A stretch of 64,000 bases of DNA from Flammeovirgaceae bacterium (lineage in GTDB: Bacteria; Bacteroidota; Bacteroidia; Cytophagales; Cyclobacteriaceae), in assembly GCA_015180985.1 (NCBI GenBank), contig CP054185.1, positions 496,001 through 560,000 on the forward strand, read 5' to 3'. A program made the position numbers and the translations under genes. Positions 25,554 through 33,663 of this stretch are shown in pieces (positions within the stretch are counted from its first letter, which is position 1; every line of letters starts with the position of its first letter). The notes below the pieces were generated by a model. It had not been told where the DNA came from. It saw nothing but the letters and a program-made list of their open reading frames with translations, and did not search any database.

Positions 25554-26168
25554 ATGCCCGAGTTCAGCCTAGAAAAAATCCTGGTTGCCAACCTGCCCGA
25601 AAAGGCCGTAGCGTATTGCTTTGAACTCTGGAGAAAAAAGCCATTCCGTTTTATACTCAGCAAATCGCGGCACTCCAAAGCAGGCGATTTCTCAGCCCGG
25701 CACGCTGGTTATACTATTACCATTAACCGTGATCTGAACCGGTACCAGTTTCTTATCACCTACATTCACGAAGTCGCCCACCTTCTGACTCACAAAAAAT
25801 TCGGGCGAAGCGTTACCCCTCATGGCCAGGAGTGGAAAAAAGAATTTAAACAACTCATGCAGCCGCTATTAACCACCGAAGTTTTTCCACCTTCTATACT
25901 GAACCCCCTGATCACCCACCTGGAAAATCCAAAGGCTTCTACCTTTTCCGATCCGGCATTAACAAAGGAACTCCGGCTGTACGATTCAACACCCTCAGCG
26001 GTTGTTGTGTTAGACCATCTTGCTGCGGGGAGCCTGTTTAAACTTCGGGGCCAGTTATTTAAAAAAGGAGAATTACGCAGAACACGGTTCTATTGTCATG
26101 AAATAAAGACCAATCGCAAGTACCTGATACCCCGATTAGCTTTGGTTGAACAGGTTCAACCGGTATGA
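25554..26168 (+). CDS. SprT-like zinc metalloprotease-fold protein
   Basis: The 204-residue protein has the SprT-like zincin core: ITYIHEVAHLLTHKKFG gives HEVAH at 72-76, and SVTPHGQEWKKEFK supplies a third histidine at 90. A C-terminal region with CHEIKTNRKYLIP could be a reduced zinc ribbon; only one cysteine is evident. The family is related to the Spartan DNA-protein-crosslink proteases, but bacterial SprT proteins have no proven substrate. The ATG at 25554 has AAAGGGGGT just upstream. An in-frame upstream extension would run through the terminator and lipoprotein gene and is not believable. Confidence 0.88.
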   Translation: MPEFSLEKILVANLPEKAVAYCFELWRKKPFRFILSKSRHSKAGDFSARHAGYTITINRDLNRYQFLITYIHEVAHLLTHKKFGRSVTPHGQEWKKEFKQLMQPLLTTEVFPPSILNPLITHLENPKASTFSDPALTKELRLYDSTPSAVVVLDHLAAGSLFKLRGQLFKKGELRRTRFYCHEIKTNRKYLIPRLALVEQVQPV

Positions 26169-26169
26169 T

Positions 26170-28071
26170 TTAAAACTTATAACGGACGAACGCCTCCATT
26201 GCTTCGTAGTCGGCAAGGCCAAGTTTGTTGTAGGCGGCAGCCGTGGCATGATTCCGGTCTTCAGCACGCACCCAAAACTCGCGCTGGTCCGTACCCGGAA
26301 ACAAGGCGCTGTCTTTTTGCGATTGATGTTTGAAAATGGCTTTGCGTTTGCGCAACAATTCATCGGGGCTCAGCGGTACGGCCATTTCAATCTGGTCAAT
26401 ATCCCACTCCTGCCAGGCGCCCCGGTACAGCCACACATAGCACTGCTTCATCCAGGTTTTTTTCTTTAATCGTTCAATGGCTCTATAAATAGCCGCTAAG
26501 CAAACGCGGTGGGTGCCGTGCGGATCGGAGAGATCGCCTGCCGCATAAATCTGGTGTGGTTTTATTTTTTCCAGTAAGTCCACAATAATGCTGATGTCTT
26601 CTTCGCCCAGTGGCTTCTTCTTTACCTTACCGGTTTCATAAAACGGCATGTCCAGAAAGTGGATGTTGCTTTCAGGAATGCCCACATATCGACATGCGGC
26701 TTTGGCTTCACCCCTGCGGATGAGTCCTTTGATTTGCATTACTTCCGGGCTGTCAACCTGTGCGGGTTTCTTTTTCTTTAAGGTTGCGGTTATCTGTTTC
26801 AGCAGTTTTTCGCTGGCCGATTTGTTCAGTTTAAATGATTCACTGAAATCGTTTACAAAATCTGCAAAGCGGATCACATCATCATCGAACACGGCAATAT
26901 TGCCCGATGTCTGGTAAGCTACGTGCACCTCATGCCCCTGATCAACCAGCCGGATAAACGTACCGCCCATCGAAATCACATCGTCATCAGGATGGGGCGA
27001 GAAAATAACCACACGCTTGGGGAAGGGTTTGGCCCGTTCAGGACGGTGCGTGTCATCGGCATTGGGCTTGCCACCCGGCCAGCCCGTGATGGTGTGCTGC
27101 AGTTCGTTGAATATTTTAATGTTTACCTGGTAGGCCGAGCCGTACTCTGTTATGATGTCGCCCATGCCGTGCTCGGTGTAATCGTTGTTGGTAAGTTTGA
27201 GCACCGGCTTATTTACTTTTTGACTAAGCCACACCACAGCTTTGCGAACAAGTTTATCATTCCACTTCTCCACCTCATCCAGCAGCCAGGGTGTTTTGAT
27301 TTTGGTGAGTTCGGAGGACGAGGCCTCATCCAGCACCACCAGTGCATTCGGGTGGTATTGCAAAAACGATGAAGGGTTTTGATCGGTAACCGGCCCTTCT
27401 ACGGCTTTCTGGATAATGGACGCTTTGCCTTCGCCCCAGGCCATCAGAATAATGCGTTTGGCTTTCAGGATGGTACCCACGCCCATGGTAATGGCTTTGC
27501 GAGGAACATTTTCTTCGCCAAAGAAATCGCTGGCCGCATCCATGCGAGTAACATGGTCGAGGGTAATGAGGCGGGTAAACGATTTTTCGGTAGAGCCGGG
27601 CTCGTTAAAACCAATGTGGCCGGTGCGGCCAATGCCGAGGATCTGAACATCAATGCCGCCCAAATCCTGGATTTTCTTTTCATAGCTCCTGCAAAATGCG
27701 GCCACCTTTTCTTTTGGCACAGTGCCATCCGGAATGTGAATATTCTTTGCCGGTATGTCGATGTGATCGAACAGGTACTCGCGCATAAACCGTACATAGC
27801 TTTGCAGCGAATCCGGGTGCATGGGGTAGTACTCATCCAGGTTAAAGGTGTACACGTTTTTAAAACTGAGGCCCTTCTTTTTGTGAAGCATCACCAACTC
27901 ATCGTACACGCGTGTTGGTGTTGAGCCGGTGGCCAGGCCAAGTACGCACGGCTTCTTTTCGCGCTGGCGCGATTTGATTAGCGCAGCAATTTCACCGGCC
28001 ACGAATACGGAGGCTTCTTCGGAAGATGAAAAAATTTTTACAGGAATCTTTTCAGGGTTATATGAAATCAT
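26170..28071 (-). CDS. nagB: NagB-like glucosamine-6-phosphate deaminase fused to a PIG-L/LmbE deacetylase domain
   Basis: The 633-residue two-domain protein begins with a NagB domain of about 270 residues: LGLATGSTPTRVYDELV, FNLDEYYPM and GIGRTGHIGFNEPGS. A linker leads to a PIG-L/LmbE deacetylase domain with FSPHPDDDVISMGGTF near 385 (PHPDD zinc motif) and DPHGTHRVC. NagB converts GlcN-6-P to Fru-6-P. The second domain could remove an N-acetyl group first, so one chain might do both steps; this is inference. It lies 3 bases after murQ in an amino-sugar recycling operon. Confidence 0.92.
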   Translation of the reverse strand: MISYNPEKIPVKIFSSSEEASVFVAGEIAALIKSRQREKKPCVLGLATGSTPTRVYDELVMLHKKKGLSFKNVYTFNLDEYYPMHPDSLQSYVRFMREYLFDHIDIPAKNIHIPDGTVPKEKVAAFCRSYEKKIQDLGGIDVQILGIGRTGHIGFNEPGSTEKSFTRLITLDHVTRMDAASDFFGEENVPRKAITMGVGTILKAKRIILMAWGEGKASIIQKAVEGPVTDQNPSSFLQYHPNALVVLDEASSSELTKIKTPWLLDEVEKWNDKLVRKAVVWLSQKVNKPVLKLTNNDYTEHGMGDIITEYGSAYQVNIKIFNELQHTITGWPGGKPNADDTHRPERAKPFPKRVVIFSPHPDDDVISMGGTFIRLVDQGHEVHVAYQTSGNIAVFDDDVIRFADFVNDFSESFKLNKSASEKLLKQITATLKKKKPAQVDSPEVMQIKGLIRRGEAKAACRYVGIPESNIHFLDMPFYETGKVKKKPLGEEDISIIVDLLEKIKPHQIYAAGDLSDPHGTHRVCLAAIYRAIERLKKKTWMKQCYVWLYRGAWQEWDIDQIEMAVPLSPDELLRKRKAIFKHQSQKDSALFPGTDQREFWVRAEDRNHATAAAYNKLGLADYEAMEAFVRYKF

Positions 28072-28074
28072 AAA

Positions 28075-28893
28075 CTAGCGCGTTGCAGCCTGAATGGCTT
28101 TTCGAACGGAACCAAATTTATTTAATAATACTGAAGCTTTAGTCTCATCAATCCCCAACTCTTCCATAATCATCTTTATACCGCGGCCAATCAGCTTGTT
28201 GTTGGTGAGTTGCATGTCAACCATTTTGTTGCCTTTTACCCGGCCCAGTTTGACCATTGCGGTTGTGCTGATCATATTGAGCACCAGCTTTTGTGCGGTG
28301 CCGGCCTTCATGCGGGTACTGCCCGTAACAAACTCAGGCCCAACGATCACCTCAATCGGGTAATCGGCAAAGCGGGCCACCTCGCTTTTCGGGTTGCAGG
28401 TAATACAGGCAGTTGTGATTTTGTTTTTTTTTGCATCGCGTAGCCCGCCCACCACATAAGGCGTGCGGCCCGAAGCGGCAATGCCGATAAGCACATCTTT
28501 TTTATTGATGCTGTACTTCTTCAAATCCTTCCAGGCTTGCCTCGGATCATCTTCGGCATGTTCTACGGCTTTGCGGATGGCTTTATCGCCACCGGCAATC
28601 AACCCGATTACACGGCCGTGCGGCATGCCGTAGGTGGGCGGTATCTCACTCGCATCCACAATACCCAGCCGGCCGCTCGTGCCCGCACCGATATAAAACA
28701 ACCGCCCGCCTGCTTTCATCTTCCGTACAATAACGACAACCAGTTTTTCAATTTTCGGAATGACCCTTTCAATGGCCAGCGGAACAGTTTTATCTTCTTT
28801 ATTTATATTTTTCAGTAATTCCCGGATGCTCATCCGCTCGAGCCGGTCGTAGTAGGAAGACGATTCCGTAATACTCGTATTCTTGCGGGGCAT
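28075..28893 (-). CDS. murQ: MurQ, N-acetylmuramic acid 6-phosphate etherase
   Basis: The 272-residue SIS-fold enzyme cleaves the lactyl ether of MurNAc-6-P to give GlcNAc-6-P in peptidoglycan recycling. Motifs are GGRLFYIGAGTSGRLGIVDASE near 62, GLIAGGDKAIRKAVEHAEDD near 97, IGIAASGRTPYVVGGL near 135 and GSTRMKAGTAQKLVLNM near 190. It is a little short of the usual 300 residues, trimmed at the C-terminus. It shares one base with the preceding kinase gene and is 3 bases from nagB. Confidence 0.95.
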   Translation of the reverse strand: MPRKNTSITESSSYYDRLERMSIRELLKNINKEDKTVPLAIERVIPKIEKLVVVIVRKMKAGGRLFYIGAGTSGRLGIVDASEIPPTYGMPHGRVIGLIAGGDKAIRKAVEHAEDDPRQAWKDLKKYSINKKDVLIGIAASGRTPYVVGGLRDAKKNKITTACITCNPKSEVARFADYPIEVIVGPEFVTGSTRMKAGTAQKLVLNMISTTAMVKLGRVKGNKMVDMQLTNNKLIGRGIKMIMEELGIDETKASVLLNKFGSVRKAIQAATR

Positions 28894-29741
28894 CAGCTGG
28901 TAACTTTGGTTTGATGGTACAACGTTAACCCGGCAATCGGACTTTCCAGAATATTTTTTACGGTAATTCCTTTATCGGTTGCTGCCTGGCGCAGCACATC
29001 GCTGAAGTAAAAAGCCACCGAGCCCACAAAATGAACTTTTAATTCCGGGGCACGATCATATTTCAGTACGTTTTTATCAAAGAATTCGCTGAAACCATCA
29101 TACACCAGTTTGTAGCAATAGGGCTCTTTAATATGTTGAAAGATAAAGTGGGAAAAACTACCCAGAAACCGGCTGGGCATATCCTGGCTGTACACCCGGT
29201 TGAGAATCTCATCGCGGTCCATCGGAAAGCGTTTTTTGAACTGGTCCCAGAGTTTAGCGGGCAAATCTTTTCGCAGGTAATCGCCCAGAATGCGTTTCCC
29301 CATCCAGGCGCCCGAACCCTCATCGCCCAGCACATACCCAAGCGAGGTTACGTTCTCTACAATTTTTTTTCCATCGTAGTAGCACGAGTTGGCACCCGTA
29401 CCAAGAATGCAGGCTATGCCTTCTTCGCGTCCGCACAGGGCGCGGGCAGCCGCTTCCAGGTCGTGCCAGATTTCGATGTACGCATTGGCAAAATACCGTT
29501 GCAGCACGTTGCGGATCAGTTGCCGGTTCCGGTCAGACGAGCACCCTGTGCCATAATAATAGATCTCGTTAATGGTGTGTTTAATCTGCGGCAGCACTAC
29601 CTCGCGTATTTCGGTTTCAAACTGGTCGATGGGCTGGTAATACGGGTTATACCCGATGGACTGCGCCTGTTCAATGGTACCGTTGGTGCCGATGATGCGC
29701 CAATCGGTTTTTGAGGCTCCGCTGTCAGCTATCAGAATCAT
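28893..29741 (-). CDS. N-acetylglucosamine kinase-like protein (BadF/BadG ATPase family)
   Basis: The 282-residue ASKHA-fold protein starts MILIADSGASKTDWRIIG (phosphate 1) and has ACILGTGANSCYYDGK (phosphate 2), LGDEGSGAWMGKR and HFVGSVAFYF (adenosine site). Its neighbours murQ and nagB suggest phosphorylation of GlcNAc or a related amino sugar from the wall. The ATG at 29741 is used because an in-frame start at 29789 would read through the REP palindrome and add residues that do not belong to the fold. It is first in the operon. Confidence 0.87.
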   Translation of the reverse strand: MILIADSGASKTDWRIIGTNGTIEQAQSIGYNPYYQPIDQFETEIREVVLPQIKHTINEIYYYGTGCSSDRNRQLIRNVLQRYFANAYIEIWHDLEAAARALCGREEGIACILGTGANSCYYDGKKIVENVTSLGYVLGDEGSGAWMGKRILGDYLRKDLPAKLWDQFKKRFPMDRDEILNRVYSQDMPSRFLGSFSHFIFQHIKEPYCYKLVYDGFSEFFDKNVLKYDRAPELKVHFVGSVAFYFSDVLRQAATDKGITVKNILESPIAGLTLYHQTKVTS

Positions 29742-29750
29742 GCTTTTATC

Positions 29751-29783
29751 AGTCGTCCTACGACTTGAAGTCGTAGGACGACT
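29751..29783. repeat. REP palindrome at the 3' side of the transposase gene
   Basis: AGTCGTCCTACGACTT (29751-29766) and AAGTCGTAGGACGACT (29768-29783) are perfect 16-bp inverted arms around a single G. The last eight codons and the stop of the transposase gene lie inside it. A relative occurs at 30342-30374 on the other side of that gene. Confidence 0.92.
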
Positions 29784-30315
29784 CATCAAAAATTTTAACT
29801 GTATAACTCAATGAATAAAATTGCTCAGGATTATCCGGAATATCAAGTAACTGATATGCGAGACTGGAGTTCACCAACCCGTTACGCTTGAAGTAATAGT
29901 CGTTAAATGAAGAATAATCCCATTTCTCCATTTTATCGACCAACCCTGCTCTAATCGGATTCTGGTGTATGTAATGAAAGCAAGCTGTACCATAGGCAGG
30001 TTCATCCACCAACTTAAATTTACTGTGTTGTTGAAACAAACTGCCCACCCGGCCCTCCTGTATGTTTATAGCGCGAGTATATGAACTCAGCATAACTCTA
30101 AAATCATTCGTAAAATAATCGGGTCTAAAATTCTCACTTGTATAGAAAAGGAAATGAAAATGATCTGGCATCAGGCAATAGGCCACAAAATCACCATGTT
30201 TCAAAAAACAGGATTTTGCTTTAGCGAGGAAGAAGAAATAGTTCTTCTCTTTAAAGAAAATCGGCTGCCTGTTATTGCCCCTGTTAAAGATATGATATAA
30301 CTGCAACGGAATCAT
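29758..30315 (-). CDS. REP-associated tyrosine transposase (RAYT, Y1/IS200-like)
   Basis: The 185-residue HUH single-strand nuclease has LYHIFNRGNNRQPIFF at the start and YCLMPDHFHFL, with the His-x-His pair at 52 and 54. YIHQNPIRAGLV carries the candidate catalytic tyrosine at 116. These fit the TnpA_REP/RAYT family, which acts on REP hairpins rather than moving its own IS ends. REP palindromes of the same family flank it at 29751-29783 and 30342-30374. It splits the recycling operon from the cytochrome b5-like gene. Confidence 0.92.
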   Translation of the reverse strand: MIPLQLYHIFNRGNNRQPIFFKEKNYFFFLAKAKSCFLKHGDFVAYCLMPDHFHFLFYTSENFRPDYFTNDFRVMLSSYTRAINIQEGRVGSLFQQHSKFKLVDEPAYGTACFHYIHQNPIRAGLVDKMEKWDYSSFNDYYFKRNGLVNSSLAYQLLDIPDNPEQFYSLSYTVKIFDESSYDFKS

Positions 30316-30341
30316 CTACCTGTTAATCTTTCTGTGTTTTC

Positions 30342-30374
30342 AGTCGTCTTACGAGTTATAGTCGCAGGACGACT
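30342..30374. repeat. REP palindrome (imperfect) at the 5' side of the transposase gene
   Basis: The 33-base element begins AGTCGTCTTACGA and ends TCGCAGGACGACT. It has the same outer AGTCGTC/GACGACT ends and length as the perfect REP at 29751-29783, with mismatches in the stem. It also covers the 3' end of the cytochrome b5-like gene. Confidence 0.88.
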
Positions 30375-30612
30375 CTAATCTTCCAATAACCCTAAACTTA
30401 TCAAACACTTTCTCCGTATGCGGTGCATCTTTCAGCTCGTCCGTCAGGTCCTGCCCCGCCCAATGTTCGTAGTGCTTACCCGTTTTCCAGAGGCGTGAGT
30501 GAGTAACCTCATAGATCAATCCCTTGTAGGCAACCCACACTTCGGGTTTATCCTGGCCGTTGCGGAGCGCGAGTTGCGCCCTGGTGTACGCTGGATAGGA
30601 GTGCTCCATCAC
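30349..30612 (-). CDS. Small cytochrome b5-like heme/steroid-binding domain protein
   Basis: The 87-residue protein has YTRAQLALRNGQDKPEVWVA, then YKGLIYEVTHSRLWKTG and HYEHWAGQDLTDEL, the pattern of short soluble cytochrome b5-like heme-binding proteins. Conserved histidines lie in THSRLW and KHYEHWAG. The partner is unknown. The last residues (SSCDYNS) and the stop are encoded by a REP palindrome, so the original C-terminus may have been altered. Its start overlaps the RDD gene end by 4 bases. Confidence 0.8.
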   Translation of the reverse strand: MMEHSYPAYTRAQLALRNGQDKPEVWVAYKGLIYEVTHSRLWKTGKHYEHWAGQDLTDELKDAPHTEKVFDKFRVIGRLESSCDYNS

Positions 30613-31319
30613 CGCGAAGTAATATGGCCGTAGTCTTTCACAATGGTGTACAGAAATTTCACGGGCGGCATATCGGTTTGAATACCGAGCAGCGATTTTA
30701 TTTTTTCGGTTACCGCCAACACCGGGCGATCATTGCCCGTGGTACGGTTTAATTCCAGCGCCTGTTGGATAAGTTCGATATCCTGATCCTTCAACTGTGT
30801 TACCTGGTGAAAAACAGGCACATAGGTTTCTTCGGCCAGGGTAAACACGTCACGGGCTGTTACTTCGCGTTGCTTTACCAGTTTAACTACGGCTGTGCCT
30901 GCGGCTATATCACCCAACCGCTGACCTTTACCGTTGATGGCAATGGTGAGCATGGCTATGGCCCCCGACATAAAGTCAACTTCAACAATGCGGATCAGCC
31001 ACCGGATGATGTAGTTGCCGATGGTGGGCGGTGTGCCGTCCAGCCGCACCACTTTAATGCCCATTTGTTTTTTACCCGGACTCTGACCGTCCATAAAAAT
31101 TTCGAACAACACATGATAGAGAAAAACAGGGATTGCAAACAGCGCAATAATTAAGATGCCTGATACATTACCTGCCGAACTTAAAATAAATGCAAGCAAT
31201 ATGAAGTAGGCAATAATAATAGCCAAGTCAATCAAGTACGCAAAAATGCGGTCGCCCAGGCTGGCAGCCGGGTATTGGATAATTACATTCTGGGTTGTTC
31301 GTACAGAAACGGTTTGCAT
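30609..31319 (-). CDS. RDD family membrane protein
   Basis: The 236-residue protein has an RDD domain: PAASLGDRIFAYLIDLAIII near 18, FEIFMDGQSPGKKQMGIKVV near 82 and GQRLGDIAAGTAVV near 130. Three to four membrane segments are followed by a cytoplasmic tail of about 90 residues with no known domain. RDD proteins are often next to SpoIIM/MoxR/DUF58 clusters, and such a cluster lies on the opposite strand here, starting at 32.7 kb. Function is unknown. Confidence 0.88.
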   Translation of the reverse strand: MQTVSVRTTQNVIIQYPAASLGDRIFAYLIDLAIIIAYFILLAFILSSAGNVSGILIIALFAIPVFLYHVLFEIFMDGQSPGKKQMGIKVVRLDGTPPTIGNYIIRWLIRIVEVDFMSGAIAMLTIAINGKGQRLGDIAAGTAVVKLVKQREVTARDVFTLAEETYVPVFHQVTQLKDQDIELIQQALELNRTTGNDRPVLAVTEKIKSLLGIQTDMPPVKFLYTIVKDYGHITSR

Positions 31320-31365
31320 CCCTTCAAAAAATCAGTAATCTTTCAAAATCAAAAATCAAAACGCC

Positions 31366-32616
31366 ATGCAAATTACAAAACAAATCGCGGTGGGCCTGCT
31401 GCTGGTACTGGCCGCCTGCGGTACCCGCGAAAAAGTTGACTACACCAGGCTATCGGATGAACAACTGGCAAAAGTTGCCGACTCGCTGGCTCATGCATTT
31501 ATCATTACCGATGGGCATGTTGACCTGCCCTATCGGTTAAAAGTTTCCAAGTTCAGGCTGGAGCGCGAATATCTGGGCATTCCCATCAGCACCACCGAAG
31601 GCGATTTTGATTACGAGCGCGCCAAAAAAGGCGGGCTCGATGCGCCCTTTATGTCAATTTATATACCGTCAAGCTACCAACTTCAGCCCGATATGGGCAA
31701 AGCGCTGGCCGATTCGCTGATTGACATGGTGCGGGGCATTGCCGTAGCGCACCCCGATAAATTTGGTCTGGCCAATACACCCGCTGAGGCCGATGCCAAT
31801 TTTAAAGCAGGTAAGATTTCACTGCCAATGGGCATGGAAAATGGCGCACCCATCGGTAACGACATTGCCAACGTAAAATATTTCTTCGACCGGGGCATTC
31901 GTTACATCACCCTCACGCATGGTAAAGACAACCAGATTTGCGACTCCTCTTACGACACGCTAAATACCTGGAGAGGCCTCAGCCCGTTTGGCGAACAGGT
32001 AGTGAAAGAAATGAACCGGGTAGGCATTATGGTGGATATCTCTCATGTATCCGACAGCACCTTTTACGATGTACTGAAAATTACCAAGGCACCGGTAATC
32101 GCCTCACACTCATCGTTGCGCTACTTTACACCCGGCTGGCAGCGCAACATGGCCGATGACATGATAAAGGAACTGAAACAAAATGGCGGGGTTATCCAGA
32201 TAAATTTCGGCTCAACCTTTCTGGATTCGGCCGTGGCCAAACAAAACGATGAAAACCGAAAAAAGTTAATGGCGTTACTAAAGGAAAAAAACTTATCATG
32301 GCGTGACACCGCAGCCAAACCGGTGATCGAAGAATTCCGCAAGAAAAACCCTTCGCTCTATGCCGATGTAAAAACGGTGGCCAATCATATTGATCGCGTG
32401 GTTCAGCTGGCCGGCATTGACCACGTGGGCCTTGGCTCGGATTACGATGGCGTGGGCGACAGCCTGCCTACCGGGTTGAAAGATGTATCGCAATACCCCA
32501 ACCTGATTGCTGAATTATTGCGCAGAGGTTACTCGCCCGATGACATTGCAAAAATCTGCTACCAAAATGTGTGGCGGGTGTGGAATAAGGTGATTGAAGT
32601 TTCCGGTCAGAAATAG
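31366..32616 (+). CDS. Membrane dipeptidase (peptidase M19), lipoprotein
   Basis: The 416-residue renal-dipeptidase-like enzyme has a lipoprotein signal peptide (AVGLLLVLAAC, Cys at about 18). The binuclear zinc site is visible: DGHVDLPYRL (His-x-Asp near 48), SHVSD and APVIASHSSLR with metal-binding histidines, and DHVGLGSDYDGVG near 350. A bridging glutamate is expected in the barrel but not assigned here. It hydrolyses dipeptides, including those with D-residues, and probably acts in the periplasm on wall or dietary peptides. Confidence 0.93.
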   Translation: MQITKQIAVGLLLVLAACGTREKVDYTRLSDEQLAKVADSLAHAFIITDGHVDLPYRLKVSKFRLEREYLGIPISTTEGDFDYERAKKGGLDAPFMSIYIPSSYQLQPDMGKALADSLIDMVRGIAVAHPDKFGLANTPAEADANFKAGKISLPMGMENGAPIGNDIANVKYFFDRGIRYITLTHGKDNQICDSSYDTLNTWRGLSPFGEQVVKEMNRVGIMVDISHVSDSTFYDVLKITKAPVIASHSSLRYFTPGWQRNMADDMIKELKQNGGVIQINFGSTFLDSAVAKQNDENRKKLMALLKEKNLSWRDTAAKPVIEEFRKKNPSLYADVKTVANHIDRVVQLAGIDHVGLGSDYDGVGDSLPTGLKDVSQYPNLIAELLRRGYSPDDIAKICYQNVWRVWNKVIEVSGQK

Positions 32617-32692
32617 GTTCGAAGTTAAAGGTTCTAAGTTCTGGGTTTAGTTGTATCTAAACTTTGAATTTCAAACCTTGAACCTTGAATTT
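32615..32692. repeat. Degenerate inverted repeat of GGTTC/AAGTT-type units
   Basis: AGGTTCGAAGTTAAAGGTTCTAAGTT is followed by AACTTTGAATTTCAAACC and TTGAACCTTGAATTTC, which is its imperfect reverse complement. The whole gap between the dipeptidase and SpoIIM genes consists of this repeat. It looks like the low-complexity intergenic repeats common in Bacteroidota. Confidence 0.6.
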
Positions 32693-32697
32693 CATGT

Positions 32698-33663
32698 ATG
32701 CGCGAAGCTGCCTTTGTAAAACGGAACCAGGAACGCTGGCAGGTAATTGAGCAAACCCTGCAGGCCCAGCGGCCTCACCCCGACCGGCTGGCTGAGGTTT
32801 TTATTCAGCTTACCGATGACCTTTCGTTTGCGCGTACGCAGTACCCCAACAGCCGGGTAACGCAATACCTCAATTCGCTGGCTTCCAAAATCCATCTGGA
32901 GATTTATAAAAACAAAAAAGAAGACCGCAGCCGGTTCATCACCTTTTGGAAGTACGAAGTGCCCCTGCTGCTCTACCAGTCGCGCAGGCACATGCTCTAT
33001 GCGTTCATCATCTTCATGCTGGCCATACTTATCGGGGCGGTTTCGGCCATCTATGACGAAACATTTGTACGGCTTATTCTTGGCGATGCCTACGTAAACA
33101 TGACTATCGAAAACATAAAAAACGGCAACCCGATGGCCGTGTACGGCAGCATGGAACAAGCAGACATGTTTTTTGCCATCACCTACAACAACATCCGGGT
33201 TTCGATGGTAGCGTTCGTGGCAGGCTTGTTTTTTTCCATCGGCACGGGATTTATTCTGTTTCAGAACGGCATCATGGTGGGCGCATTCCTCTCCTTCTTT
33301 TACAAAGAAGGGTTGCTGGCCCATTCCCTTTCGGTAATCATGCTGCACGGCACCATCGAATTATCGTCAATTGTAATTGCCGGTGCCGCTGGTTTTGTTA
33401 TGGGCAACAGTTTTCTGTTTCCCGGAACCTATCCGCGCCTGTATTCCTTTAAAGAGGGTGTTAAACGCGGGGTAAAAATTGTTATGGGGCTTATCCCCTT
33501 GTTTATCCTGGCCGGGTTTATTGAGTCGTATATCACACGTTACACGTTTATGCCGGTTTCGTTAAAGACTCTAATTATCGGGTTGTCGGCTTGGCTGATT
33601 CTGTATTACTTTGTTGTTTATCCAAGCAACCTGGCCCGCCATGCAAACCTTCGTACCGATTGA
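32698..33663 (+). CDS. SpoIIM-family (DUF95) membrane protein
   Basis: The 321-residue protein has a soluble N-terminal region of about 95 residues (REAAFVKRNQERWQVIEQTL), then five or six membrane segments. The family motifs GNPMAVYGSM, FITYNNIRVSMVAFVAGLF-type text (here AITYNNIRVSM) and HGTIELSSIVIAGAAGF are present. SpoIIM relatives outside spore-formers have no defined role. It leads a six-gene plus-strand cluster that contains DUF4129, DUF4350, MoxR and DUF58 genes. Confidence 0.88.
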   Translation: MREAAFVKRNQERWQVIEQTLQAQRPHPDRLAEVFIQLTDDLSFARTQYPNSRVTQYLNSLASKIHLEIYKNKKEDRSRFITFWKYEVPLLLYQSRRHMLYAFIIFMLAILIGAVSAIYDETFVRLILGDAYVNMTIENIKNGNPMAVYGSMEQADMFFAITYNNIRVSMVAFVAGLFFSIGTGFILFQNGIMVGAFLSFFYKEGLLAHSLSVIMLHGTIELSSIVIAGAAGFVMGNSFLFPGTYPRLYSFKEGVKRGVKIVMGLIPLFILAGFIESYITRYTFMPVSLKTLIIGLSAWLILYYFVVYPSNLARHANLRTD

